DNA of 64,000 bases, taken from assembly GCA_016713275.1 (NCBI GenBank), contig JADJPL010000004.1, positions 62,001 to 126,000 of the forward strand, in the 5' to 3' direction. The translations under genes and the position numbers were made by a program. Numbering within the stretch: the stretch's first letter is position 1; the number at the start of each line of letters is the position of its first letter. The stretch comes from Haliscomenobacter sp. (GTDB taxonomy: Bacteria; Bacteroidota; Bacteroidia; Chitinophagales; Saprospiraceae). Below the pieces are notes generated by a model. The model saw nothing but the letters and a program-made list of their open reading frames with translations, did no database searches and had not been told where the DNA came from. Shown one piece after another: positions 56,070 to 64,000 of this stretch.

Positions 56070-56155
56070 ACTACTGGACATTTTCGTTTTCCTGGCGCCC
56101 AGACCTTCCAGGTTTTCGAAACCTGGAAGGTCTATTTTCCAAAATGTCCAGTAGT
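56070..56155. mobile_element. MITE-like element R2, copy 3 (86 bases)
   Basis: Perfect 15-base terminal inverted repeats ACTACTGGACATTTT and AAAATGTCCAGTAGT. The interior is a perfect 15-pair hairpin (AGACCTTCCAGGTTT-TCG-AAACCTGGAAGGTCT, 56101-56133). Flanks carry a direct repeat TATGCCAGCGCG at 56055-56066 and 56155-56166, which could be a target duplication, though three bases separate the left copy from the element. No gene inside. Confidence 0.75.
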
Positions 56156-56196
56156 ATGCCAGCGCGACACGTAACCTGTACGCTAAACAAAAAAAC

Positions 56197-57381
56197 ATGC
56201 AACTCAACACCTTACTCGGACTCATGTTGACCTTCAACTTGGCATTTGGACAAACCCAGCAAATTACAAGACTCGACGGAAGTAAGATTTCTGTTGTTGA
56301 AATTGACAACACCGTAAACCGCCTAATGGACAGGGCAAATGTTCAGGGGTTGAGTTTGTCAATACTCAATAAAAACCAACAAGCCTACCTAAAAACCTAT
56401 GGGTTTAAGAACATAGATAAAAACGAATATTTAGACGCTTCAACGGTTTTGTATGCAGCATCATTTAGCAAAGCAGTATTTGGCTATTTAACAATGAAAT
56501 TGGCCCAGGAAAAAGTAGTAGATTTAGACAAACCGCTTTACAACTATTTGAGCAAACCAATTGCAGCATATGAGTATTTCTCAGACCTGAAATCGGACGA
56601 CAGATGGAAATTGATCACTGCAAGAATGTGTTTAAGCCATACAACAGGACTTCCAAATGTTAGATGGCTTCATCCAACGACAGGCGTTTTAGACACCCTT
56701 GGCGTTATGAAAATCTATTTTACCCCAGGGCAGAAATATGCTTATTCGGGTGAAGGAATCAAACTTTTGCAATTGGTTATAGAAGAAATAACAAAGCAAA
56801 GCGTAGAAGAATTGGCAATTGAAAAGATCTTCAAACCAATTGGAATGACAAGAACAGGATATATTTGGTACGACCGATTTGACGATAATTATGCAACAGG
56901 ACACCTTGCAGACAATACACTCAACCCAAAGAAAAAGCGGACGACGCCAGTTGCTGGGGGTTCTTTGGTAACAACCATTACCGACTACACGAGATTTATT
57001 GAATATTTGATGCAACAGAAAGGATTGGACAAACGGATTTTAAAGGAAATGATTTCACCTCAAATTGAAATACTGTCCAAAACACAATTTCCATCAATTA
57101 CAGAAGAAACCACCACGGAAAACAAAGCAATAAATTTATCTTACGGTCTTGGCTGGGGTCTTCTGAAATGCCCGTATGGTAGAGCCTTTTTTAAAGAAGG
57201 GCACGATGATGCCTGGAGAAACTACAATATAAATTTTATAGACAAAGGAATTTCAATAATCATAATAACGAACAGCGCTAATGGAGAATTCATTTTTAAA
57301 GAACTATTAGAAACCTTAATTGGCGATACGTTCACCCCTTGGAAATGGGAAGGATATTTTCCGATTGACTACCAGAAGTAA
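56197..57381 (+). CDS. serine hydrolase of the beta-lactamase/class C fold
   Basis: A 394-residue exported enzyme (signal TFNLAFGQ). The active-site SxxK is SFSK (Ser89, Lys92) in YAASFSKAVFGYLTMKLA; YAYSGEG supplies the Tyr of the second motif, and HDDAWRNY replaces the usual K/H-T/S-G motif with an H-D-D variant, as in many esterase or peptidase members. CLSHTTGLPNVRW is also typical. Function may be D-amino-acid peptidase or esterase rather than beta-lactamase. A single-gene unit downstream of R2 copy 3. Confidence 0.83.
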   Translation: MQLNTLLGLMLTFNLAFGQTQQITRLDGSKISVVEIDNTVNRLMDRANVQGLSLSILNKNQQAYLKTYGFKNIDKNEYLDASTVLYAASFSKAVFGYLTMKLAQEKVVDLDKPLYNYLSKPIAAYEYFSDLKSDDRWKLITARMCLSHTTGLPNVRWLHPTTGVLDTLGVMKIYFTPGQKYAYSGEGIKLLQLVIEEITKQSVEELAIEKIFKPIGMTRTGYIWYDRFDDNYATGHLADNTLNPKKKRTTPVAGGSLVTTITDYTRFIEYLMQQKGLDKRILKEMISPQIEILSKTQFPSITEETTTENKAINLSYGLGWGLLKCPYGRAFFKEGHDDAWRNYNINFIDKGISIIIITNSANGEFIFKELLETLIGDTFTPWKWEGYFPIDYQK

Positions 57382-57579
57382 ACGGCGCAAACGCCTATAT
57401 ACTGGCTTGGAGAGGTAAGTGCCCAATAATTCAGTACGGTGGATGCGAGCCAGAAAGGAACAAACACGATCCCTACATTCCGGCCATTTCTGGATACTTT
57501 CGGGTGGTGCATTCTGCTCAATCCCTCGTTGGGCCTCCCTTAACCCCATGGCAAAACCTGACGAAGCACTTTCCCCCTT

Positions 57580-57864
57580 TGAAGCTCATCTTGGAGTATT
57601 TTTCATATCTAGCGGCTTGTCTCTGAATTGCCCTCCGCAGCCCGGAGCCCGTGGCAAACGCCGTTCCCGTTCGAAGAACGGGATCGCCTTATGGGATCAA
57701 CCGCTTGGGATGGAGGGTAAACGCAACGACCGGTGTTCAAAGCGGTTGAAGCCCATAGAGCGAAGGCGTTTCCCACGGAGTCCGCCAAAGGCGGATAGGA
57801 GCGCCCTTTTTTTGGTTCTTTTTTTGGGCGAGCAAAAAAAGAACAAACCCCGAGGCCGGGGGCC
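57580..57864 (-). repeat. mosaic hairpin repeat R1, copy C
   Basis: In the 742-base gap 57382-58123. Opposite orientation to copies A and B. It shares with B GATGAGCTTCAA, GACAAGCCG, GGGCTCCGGGCTGCGGAGGG, CCCGTTC/GAACGGG and the CCGGCCTCGGGG end, and with A the TCCGCC/GGCGGA and long A/T hairpins. The remaining bases of the gap (57382-57579 and 58004-58123) show nothing I can support. Confidence 0.8.
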
Positions 57865-57920
57865 AAAAAAGAAAGAGGGACTACACCAATCCATGGTTCA
57901 GGAAAAAACACTACAAGATT

Positions 57921-58003
57921 AGCTTTTAAGGCGGTTAGGGGGATGAAACTTCCGGGATGCTCGGGAAAGGTTTCATCCCCCCGACCCCCTTCAAAGGGGG
58001 AGA
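57921..58003. repeat. CCCCCTTTGAAGGGG-type inverted repeat
   Basis: GGGGGATGAAACTT and AAGGTTTCATCCCCC pair around a GGGATGCTCGGGA loop; CCCCCTTCAAAGGGGG follows. Same family as the hairpin at 26186-26270, here beside rather than inside an R1 copy. Confidence 0.7.
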
Positions 58004-58123
58004 ACGCCATATGCTATATTGCCTCGGCCTGTTCAAAAAAAAGGCTTTACACGGTCGCTTAGTGGAATCGAAACGACCTGAAGCCGAAGCGGCATGTTGG
58101 TTTGCGCCCGTAAATGGTGTTTG

Positions 58124-59011
58124 TTAGAATCCTCCGAACATGCCATTGGCATTCGCCAATCCTGTGGTCGGAACAGGCTGGATCACATCCCAGTGCTCTA
58201 CAATTTTCCCACCTTTCATGCGGAATAAGTCATAAAAAACTTGTGATTTACCGCTCCATTCGCCTTGACTCACCGTAAGCACGAAGTTGCCTTCGCCCAA
58301 CACCTTGTGGATTCTGGTATACTTGAACATATTGTTTTGCGAAGTGAGGTACTGTACGGCTTCTACCACGCCACTCAATCCGTCTTTTACTCCCGGATTG
58401 TGCTGGTCGTATTGTTCGGCACTGATGTATTCGGTGATTTTACCCGGGTTTTTACCCATCAGCAAGTCTTCTACAAATGCCCGGGCCAACGCTTTATTCG
58501 CTTCGGTTTTGTCCAGGTCTTCAATGGTCGTGGGGCCATCGGTTTGCGACCTTCCGCTGGCGGTTTCTTTTACCAATGCGGTCATCGCGTCCCAGTGTTC
58601 GGCTACTTTGCCGTTTGCGTCGACGCGGATGATGTCGAAAGCCACCATTTCATCGGCGCCAAAAGGTTTGGCGTTTTTCCAGATGTTGTGCATGACCACA
58701 TAGTTGCCATCTTGAAACATCCGCACGTTTTCGGCATACGTGCCGTGTTCTTTCAGCATGGGCAGCAGCCCGATGAATGGCTCCAGTCCGGTGGGAACAA
58801 AGGGGTTATGCTGGATGTAATCGGCATTGGCCCATTCGCGCATGGCGGTGGCGTCTTGTTTTGCCACAGCACCTAAGAAGGCGCCTACGATTTGTTTGTT
58901 GTTCATTGTTTTTGTTTTTGATGAATTGACCTCGCTTGTTGATTGGGGTTGACTTATGCCACCGGAAGCGAGCATACCGGATAGCACAACTACGCTGATT
59001 ACTTTTCTCAT
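58124..59011 (-). CDS. exported double SnoaL-like (NTF2 fold) protein
   Basis: A 295-residue protein with an N-terminal signal (VISVVVLSGMLASGG) and two SnoaL-like domains in tandem: IVGAFLGAVAKQDATAMREW, YIQHNPFVPTG and VAEHWDAM, then ARAFVEDLLMGKNPGKITEY, YDQHNPGVKDG and IVEHWDVIQPVP. The YxQHNP and EHWD blocks are the usual ones. Proteins of this kind are annotated as predicted SnoaL-like aldol-condensation enzymes; the reaction is unknown. It is divergent from the HxlR regulator, with two operators between them. Confidence 0.82.
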   Translation of the reverse strand: MRKVISVVVLSGMLASGGISQPQSTSEVNSSKTKTMNNKQIVGAFLGAVAKQDATAMREWANADYIQHNPFVPTGLEPFIGLLPMLKEHGTYAENVRMFQDGNYVVMHNIWKNAKPFGADEMVAFDIIRVDANGKVAEHWDAMTALVKETASGRSQTDGPTTIEDLDKTEANKALARAFVEDLLMGKNPGKITEYISAEQYDQHNPGVKDGLSGVVEAVQYLTSQNNMFKYTRIHKVLGEGNFVLTVSQGEWSGKSQVFYDLFRMKGGKIVEHWDVIQPVPTTGLANANGMFGGF

Positions 59012-59070
59012 TGATTTTGTCCTTTGACGATTATTTATTACTTTTGTTTCGCAAGCAAAAATACAACATA

Positions 59071-59117
59071 GCTTGCATTATGCAAGCAAAATCAAAAAAA
59101 ACTTGCATCTTGCAAGC
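59071..59117. promoter_or_regulatory. two palindromic operators between SnoaL and HxlR genes
   Basis: GCTTGCATTATGCAAGC (59071-59087) and CTTGCATCTTGCAAG (59102-59116) are near-identical palindromes 31 bases apart, about three helical turns. A half site (CGCAAGC) lies at 59050-59056. The position between divergent promoters fits binding by the HxlR regulator. Confidence 0.8.
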
Positions 59118-59140
59118 GATATTTAACAAAGGCTTAACCT

Positions 59141-59581
59141 ATGCGACCGGATTTCAGGTGTAACTGCCCGTTTACTTCCGCCCTGGATGTGGTAGGCGAC
59201 AAGTGGATGTTGGTTATTGTCAAGCAGATGCTCATCGAAGGCAAAGAAACCTTTAAAGACTTCACGGAAAGCGAAGAAGCCATCGCGACCAATATTCTAT
59301 CGGCCAAGCTCAAACTCCTGGAGGAAGTGGGCATCATCATCAAAACCAAGCGGCCCGATAATAAAAAGACCAGCCTCTACCTATTAACCGACAAGGGATT
59401 GGCGTTGACCCCTGTACTGGTAGAGCTGGCAACCTGGAGCGATAGCTACCTCCGGGACATCCATCCGGCCATTGTAAACGGAGAAGCCATGGAGCTCTTG
59501 CGGCAAGACAAAGCCGCCTTTGCAAGCGCGTTAGAGAAAACCTACCGGGAAAAACGGGCTGCCCTACCCTATCTGCCCTAA
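59141..59581 (+). CDS. HxlR-family transcriptional regulator
   Basis: A 146-residue winged-helix protein with the HxlR signature FRCNCPFTSALDVVGDKWML, VIVKQMLIEGKETFKDFTE, EEAIATNILSAKLKLLEEVG and DNKKTSLYLLTDKGLALTPV. The N-terminal Cys (C9) is the residue that senses electrophiles or oxidants in several HxlR proteins (YodB, HypR). It probably controls the divergent SnoaL gene and itself through the paired operators. Confidence 0.88.
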   Translation: MRPDFRCNCPFTSALDVVGDKWMLVIVKQMLIEGKETFKDFTESEEAIATNILSAKLKLLEEVGIIIKTKRPDNKKTSLYLLTDKGLALTPVLVELATWSDSYLRDIHPAIVNGEAMELLRQDKAAFASALEKTYREKRAALPYLP

Positions 59582-59605
59582 TGCTCTAAACGACAAACCA
59601 GACCA

Positions 59606-60169
59606 ATGCAGGAAATCTACCTACAAGACCAAACGTTTGATCAAAACGATACGCTCACAAAAGGCGAATACGAAAACTGTATTTTCAACGGTTGCAACGT
59701 TTTAAGCAGCGACCTTTCCGAATTTAAGTTCATCGGCTGTACGTTTAACGGGTGCAATCTCAGTTTGGCAAAACTCAACAAGACAGCGTTTCGGGACGTA
59801 GCCTTCAAAGACTGCAAAATGCTGGGACTTCGGTTTGACACCTGTAACGAATTTGGTCTTTCCTTTTCGTTTGACGGTTGCCAACTCAACCATTCTTCGT
59901 TTTACAAGACCAAAATCAAAAAGACCCTTTTCAAAAATTCGCAGTTACAAGAAACCGACTTTGCAGAAGCTGACTTGACAAGTTCCGTGTTTGACAACTG
60001 CAATTTGGCACAAGCCGTTTTTGACCATACGACACTTGAAAAAGCCGACTTTCGGACTTCTTACAATTATTCCATTGACCCAGACACAAACCGAATTAAA
60101 AAAGCAAGGTTTTCAATTTCCGGCGTTTCGGGCCTTTTAGACAAATACGATATTGACATAGAAAAATGA
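59606..60169 (+). CDS. pentapeptide-repeat protein
   Basis: A 187-residue protein made of A(D/N)LxF-type repeats: YENCIFNGCNVLSSDL, FKFIGCTFNGCNLSLAKL, TLFKNSQLQETDFAEADL, SVFDNCNLAQAVFDHTTL, KADFRTSYNYSIDPD. Right-handed quadrilateral beta-helix of the Qnr/MfpA kind, some of which protect DNA gyrase from quinolones. The C-terminal NRIKKARFSISGVSGLLDKY is typical of the QnrB-like group. Whether it protects gyrase is not known. It follows hxlR by 24 bases. Confidence 0.85.
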   Translation: MQEIYLQDQTFDQNDTLTKGEYENCIFNGCNVLSSDLSEFKFIGCTFNGCNLSLAKLNKTAFRDVAFKDCKMLGLRFDTCNEFGLSFSFDGCQLNHSSFYKTKIKKTLFKNSQLQETDFAEADLTSSVFDNCNLAQAVFDHTTLEKADFRTSYNYSIDPDTNRIKKARFSISGVSGLLDKYDIDIEK

Positions 60170-60329
60170 CGCCCTGAAACCCTACCCGCCTTTTTCACCT
60201 CCTCCTCCCCTTTTGAGCCCGTGACGTTTGGACGCGTTGCGCTTATTCGTTACATTAGGGGGGTAAAGACCGAAAGGCTTTTGCCATGAAATGGCGAGAA
60301 GACAGCAGTTCACCGCAATTAAATCGACT

Positions 60330-61152
60330 ATGCGTAAATTGACATTTCTTTTTCTATTAACCTTATTGAGTGGACTTGTTAGGTCTCAAAATATTTATTC
60401 TGCATTACAGTTGAATGCAGAACGAGAGTACAAAACTCAAAAGCCAAAGAAAATTGTTGAGACAAACACTTTCTTTGATTCAAGTAGCAAACAGGTGGAC
60501 AAAAACATCAAGACCTTCGACAATGCAGGCATGCTTCTAACAGAAGAACGGTTTGATGAAAACGGCAGGTTGAAAGCAAGATTCACTAATACAAACGACA
60601 CCGTTCACAGAATCACATTGTCAAGAGTTTTCGAAAGGTGGACACCATTAGGATATTCGAAAGAAACTGCGTTTTATACCTATGACAAAAACTTTTTTTT
60701 AATAGGCAACACCAATAAGGATGCAAATGGAAACATCATTAGCCAAACCAATCTTGTTTGCAATCAAAATGGACATCCAATTGAATTGACTCTATTGGAC
60801 GGAAATGGGAACTCTTTTGGAAAAGAGATAGCCAACTATTTATACGACAAAAATAAAGTGGTAACATCTGTAGTGGCTAATGACGGCAGCGTTTTATCAA
60901 TCGACACTATTAAGATTAGTTTCATAACAGCAAGTAAGTTTCGGGAGTGATGAAGTTTATAACGTTCATGGTGATTTAATAAAATGGACAAGTCGAAACT
61001 TAAACGGCGGTGAAACCATATTTGAAGAAGAATACACCTATGACCAGTATGGCAACTGCACAGAAAATAAAATTTTCAGGGTTAGAATTAAACGTAATGG
61101 CAAACAAAAACGAGAGCCAGATCGAATATTTAAAAAAGAATATACTTACTGA
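60330..61152 (+). CDS. secreted YD-repeat-like protein, one frameshift
   Basis: Joined length about 274 residues. The signal peptide MRKLTFLFLLTLLSGLVRSQ sets the start at 60330; the frame is open a further 39 bases upstream. The body has loosely repeated YD-like units: YKTQKPKKIVETNTFFDSSS, ERFDENGRLKARFTN, FYTYDKNFFLIGNTNKDANG, NYLYDKNK. After ITASK the frame shifts near 60940 and continues SDEVYNVHGDLIKWTSRN, FEEEYTYDQYGNCTENKIF, REPDRIFKKEYTY. The pattern resembles short RHS/YD-repeat lipoproteins of Bacteroidota; function unknown. Confidence 0.65.
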
Positions 61153-61319
61153 CAAAACAACTGCTCCCAAGGTCCTACTGACAATAGCTGGCAGCTAGAT
61201 GAATGCTCAACACTTGTAATTCCATTGGGCATTATTGCCCAATACCTATCGGGATAAGCCTGACGTTATTCAAATGCTCCACCATCGCTAACACGTAAAA
61301 CATTGGCAGCAATAGCAAA

Positions 61320-61796
61320 ATGAAACTCGCAACCGCTACCCTATCGGCCCTTTTATTCTGTGAAGCTACTTTCGGACAGAAGTATCCACAGACCCTTGTT
61401 GACAGCTTATGCAACCTGACCATTGAGTATTACTACACGGACTTTATGAAACCTCCAGACCGTGTTGAAGCCATACCCTTTAAGCCGAGAGACCCATTCA
61501 TTTTAAAAAGCGAGTTGACATTGACATTAAAATCTCAATTAAAAGATTTTATGGTTCGTTTTGTGACGCAGCAAGAAGCATTAGATGAATTTGCAAAGAC
61601 GAAAAACAGGACAGGCTCTTTGGAAAAACTCTTTGTCACCCAATTGCAGGACACAATCGATATTGACATTGGTAGCTGGGAGGTTCGGGTGACAAAAGTT
61701 AAGTATAAGAACGGAAAGTCATCCCAATTCACTCAAGTTTCACTACCAGCTGCGGCGGGACACTTGGCGCTATTCCATATGCCGTTTCATTTATGA
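61320..61796 (+). CDS. secreted hypothetical protein
   Basis: A 158-residue protein of unknown function with signal MKLATATLSALLFCEATFGQ. No domain is recognised; KFKPRDPFILK-like and QLQDTIDIDIGSWEVRVTKV stretches suggest a beta-rich fold. The end (AAAGHLALFHMPFHL) has low coding quality. Another frame (GGTLGAIPYAVSF, then MKRRHIRGQGTLGKRPP) continues to 62011, so the true C terminus may be frameshifted. The upstream spacer contains CATTGGCAGCAATAG, similar to the right end of the attC-like repeats. Confidence 0.5.
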   Translation: MKLATATLSALLFCEATFGQKYPQTLVDSLCNLTIEYYYTDFMKPPDRVEAIPFKPRDPFILKSELTLTLKSQLKDFMVRFVTQQEALDEFAKTKNRTGSLEKLFVTQLQDTIDIDIGSWEVRVTKVKYKNGKSSQFTQVSLPAAAGHLALFHMPFHL

Positions 61797-62016
61797 AACG
61801 GCGACACATTCGTGGACAAGGTACACTTGGCAAGAGACCGCCAACGCAATCAGGAAAGCGAACCAACGAGAGTGAAAGCTCCCCAAAAACTGGCACAGAT
61901 AAAAGTTTAAATTTGTGTGCAGATGAAAAAACCAAGATCCAGCGAGACGCAGATCAGTTTGAAGAAACTTGGGTGTTATCAATAAGGAAACTAAAAGTAA
62001 CCGATAGCTAAAAACA

Positions 62017-62376
62017 ATGGAAAAGGTAAATCTTGAGCAAAAGTTCCAACTATTTGCAGAACATTGGTCACCCAAAATAGTAGGGGAACTCAACGGGCAG
62101 CACGTAAAACTTGCCAAACTCAAAGGTGAGTTCGTTTGGCATAAACACGACCACGAAGACGAACTCTTTTTTGTCGTTAAAGGAAACTTCAAAATGGAGT
62201 ATCGGGACAGTACCGTGGTAGTAAATGAAAACGAATTTTTGATCGTGCCCAAAGGGGTAGAACACAAACCCGTAGCAGACAAAGAAGTGTGGGTCATGCT
62301 GTTTGAGCCTGCAACCACTTTAAACACAGGCGACAAAGAAAACGAATTAACTAAACACGTATTGGACAGGATATAA
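62017..62376 (+). CDS. cupin-domain protein
   Basis: A 119-residue single cupin: HVKLAKLKGEFVWHKHDHED, ELFFVVKGNFKMEY and FLIVPKGVEHKPVADKEVWV. The first motif supplies His residues and the Glu (HKHDHEDE), the second a late His (EHKP), enough for a metal site. Small cupins of this type are common stress or sugar-related proteins of unknown activity. Confidence 0.85.
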   Translation: MEKVNLEQKFQLFAEHWSPKIVGELNGQHVKLAKLKGEFVWHKHDHEDELFFVVKGNFKMEYRDSTVVVNENEFLIVPKGVEHKPVADKEVWVMLFEPATTLNTGDKENELTKHVLDRI

Positions 62377-62489
62377 ATACCTTTGCAAAACCTTTCTGTC
62401 TACGTATACCGAAAAAAGTGCCGCTTCGAGGATGCCCCCCTCAAAAAATTCAGAAACCAAAAATTTCGTACACCTTAAAATTCGTTGTT

Positions 62490-63806
62490 ATGCATACGCC
62501 CTTTTTCAAAACCGCCTTTCGGTTTATCTGCCCGATGGTTCTGTTGGCTACCTTTCATCTCGTTCATGCCCAGCCGGTAGAACGGATGGTGAAGGTGATC
62601 GTGGCGCCGGATCACACCGACTGGACCTACAAAACCGGGGAGCCGGTTAAATTCACCATCACCGTGCTGCAAAACGGAAACGTCGTAAAGAATGCCGTAG
62701 TGACCTACGAAACCGGTCCCGAGAAAATGGAACCGCAGAAAAAAGATTCGCTGGTATTGCCCGCCGGAACGACGGTGGTTGATGCCGGAACCATGAAAGA
62801 ACCCGGTTTTCTGCGCTGCGTGGCGGTGGCCCAGGTGAACGGGAAAACCTACCGTGGGTTGGCTACGGCCGCATTTAATCCGTTGCAGATAGAACCTGCC
62901 ATCGCGGTTCCTGCCGATTTCTCCTCCTTCTGGAATAAAGCCAAAACGGACCTTGCAAAAATCCCCCTGGACGCGCGAATGACCCTGATGCCGGAACGCT
63001 GCACCGAAAAGGTAAACGTCTATCATGTCAACCTGCAAAACTACCTGCCCGGCGTCAGATTGTATGGCATCTTGTGCATGCCGAAAAAGGAAGGGAAGTA
63101 CCCCGCCATTCTGCACGTTCCAGGAGCAGGCGCCAGGCCGTATGCCGGCGATATAGCCAACGCGGAGAAAGGGTTTATCACGTTCCAGATTGGTATTCAC
63201 GGCATACCGGTCAACATGGACGTATCGGTATACAACAACCTGATGAGTGGCGGCCTTGCGGGTTACTGGAATTACAACCTCGATGACAAGGACCGGTATT
63301 ATTATAAACGAGTGTATCTCGGTTGTGTCCGGGCAAATGATTTCCTTGTAAGCCTTCCTCAGTACGATGGAATGAACCTTGGAGTAACCGGCGGCAGTCA
63401 GGGCGGCGCTTTATCCATTGTAACCGCGGCCCTTGACCCGAGAGTAAAATACTGGGCGGCATTTTATCCTGCGTTATCCGACCTCACCGGTTATTTAAAA
63501 GGCCGCGCCGGTGGTTGGCCGCATTTGTTTGATAAGAACAATGCGGCGTTCAACCAAACCAAAGAAAAGATCCAAACCGCAAGCTATTACGATGTGGTGA
63601 ACTTTGCCCGGCAACTAAAGGCGCCTGGATTCTTTTCCATGGGCTATAATGATGAAGTGTGCCCTCCAACGTCTATGTTTGCCGCATACAATGCCATCAC
63701 GTCCCCTAAAGAACTGTTCCTTGCGTTGGAAACCGGCCATTGGACCTATCCGGAACAGAATGAAGTACTGACCAACTGGTTGGTGGGAAAACTCAAGGGG
63801 CAGTAG
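62490..63806 (+). CDS. exported acetylxylan esterase / cephalosporin-C deacetylase family
   Basis: A 438-residue secreted enzyme (signal FHLVHAQ, start ATG at 62490). An N-terminal beta domain (FTITVLQNGNVVKNAVVTYE) precedes the AXE1 alpha/beta hydrolase: HVPGAGARPYAGD, GVTGGSQGGALSIV (nucleophile Ser303), GYNDEVCPPTSMF (Asp388) and LETGHWTYPEQ (His417). The family removes acetyl groups from xylan or cephalosporin. GC content is back to the high host-like level, so it lies outside the acquired region. It stands alone. Confidence 0.88.
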   Translation: MHTPFFKTAFRFICPMVLLATFHLVHAQPVERMVKVIVAPDHTDWTYKTGEPVKFTITVLQNGNVVKNAVVTYETGPEKMEPQKKDSLVLPAGTTVVDAGTMKEPGFLRCVAVAQVNGKTYRGLATAAFNPLQIEPAIAVPADFSSFWNKAKTDLAKIPLDARMTLMPERCTEKVNVYHVNLQNYLPGVRLYGILCMPKKEGKYPAILHVPGAGARPYAGDIANAEKGFITFQIGIHGIPVNMDVSVYNNLMSGGLAGYWNYNLDDKDRYYYKRVYLGCVRANDFLVSLPQYDGMNLGVTGGSQGGALSIVTAALDPRVKYWAAFYPALSDLTGYLKGRAGGWPHLFDKNNAAFNQTKEKIQTASYYDVVNFARQLKAPGFFSMGYNDEVCPPTSMFAAYNAITSPKELFLALETGHWTYPEQNEVLTNWLVGKLKGQ

Positions 63807-63971
63807 AGATCCCAGGGTAAGATACACATGGGGGCGCGAATCGAAAGAGCGCCCCTCCTATCCTCTCCCGCGCTGCTCACCAGATACCGCCCTGGTACAC
63901 GGAAGCGATGCAGAAAAGCGGGGGGCAACAGGAGCCGTTTGGGTGTCCTTTTTTTCGGGGGGCAATTCCCC

Positions 63972-64000
63972 TATTTTTGTTGCAAATGGCGCAAAAACAG
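63972..64000 (+). promoter_or_regulatory. promoter element and possible start of next gene
   Basis: TATTTTTG at 63972-63979 fits the TANNTTTG -7 element, and an ATG at 63986 opens MAQKQ to the window end. Spacing suggests a very short or absent leader. Only five codons are visible, so the gene is uncertain. Confidence 0.35.

Noticed and set aside
56197..57381. Beta-lactamase resistance gene
   Set aside because: SxxK is present, but the third motif is H-D-D rather than KTG/HKTG, so an esterase or peptidase role is more likely.
61793..62011. 72-codon frame starting MKRRHIRGQG
   Set aside because: It has strongly basic, low-complexity composition and looks more like a frameshifted tail of the preceding secreted protein than an independent gene.

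Overview
The window looks like a chromosome piece from a Bacteroidota bacterium, probably of the Saprospiria/Lewinella type (inference). The grounds are a SusC/SusD pair, an OMP_b-brl_3-type TonB receptor, a CzcA pump fused to TolC, start regions with TANNTTTG -7 elements, weak Shine-Dalgarno sites, and families such as DUF6660, DUF4240 and DUF4386. I see no rRNA, tRNA, CRISPR array, integrase or transposase gene.

Layout. 1-11.8 kb is GC-rich. After the tail of a sialate O-acetylesterase comes a seven-gene minus-strand operon: DASS transporter, SusC, SusD, SGNH esterase, lamin-tail lipoprotein, DctA-type transporter and a lipoprotein alpha/beta hydrolase. It reads as an uptake system whose substrate is an ester or organic acid rather than a plain glycan. 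12-36 kb is GC-rich housekeeping and accessory DNA: a paraoxonase-like esterase, a TonB receptor, DUF1801, two GNATs, a superoxide dismutase with an internal deletion, a GIY-YIG protein, a GH38 mannosidase, a broken DUF4143 ATPase, an amidohydrolase, DUF2071, a HigA-like antitoxin, a family I CoA-transferase and a TlpA thioredoxin. Its intergenic spaces are full of palindromic dispersed repeats.

From about 36.1 to 62.4 kb the DNA is mostly AT-rich and looks acquired. 36.4-45.1 kb is a heavy-metal efflux cluster: a small secreted protein, a CzcA-TolC fusion, a CusB-type adaptor with a Cys/His-rich module, a small lipoprotein with the same module, a small coiled protein and a P1B ATPase. 45.3-54.5 kb is a defence-type array: a HEPN-like gene, a Gabija-like GajA/GajB pair, two more HEPN-like genes and a PD-(D/E)XK endonuclease. 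Each gene is separated from the next by an imperfect inverted repeat bounded by GCYAAC and GTTRGC, resembling integron attC sites. 54.5-62.4 kb carries single accessory genes: DUF4240, a truncated antitoxin, a second DUF1801, a beta-lactamase-fold hydrolase, a SnoaL/HxlR divergent pair with two palindromic operators, a pentapeptide protein, two secreted proteins and a cupin. An acetylxylan-esterase-type enzyme closes the window.

Two cautions. At least a dozen genes carry single-base frameshifts, often in homopolymer runs, with coherent coding continuing in the next frame; most of these are probably consensus-sequence errors, so I annotate the joined genes. A run of almost pure G/C at 24.2 kb replaces the P-loop part of an ATPase gene and is probably an assembly artefact. 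The strongest leads for new biology are the attC-like cassette array, a MITE-like family with matching termini and variable hairpin interiors, and a mosaic hairpin repeat present three times.
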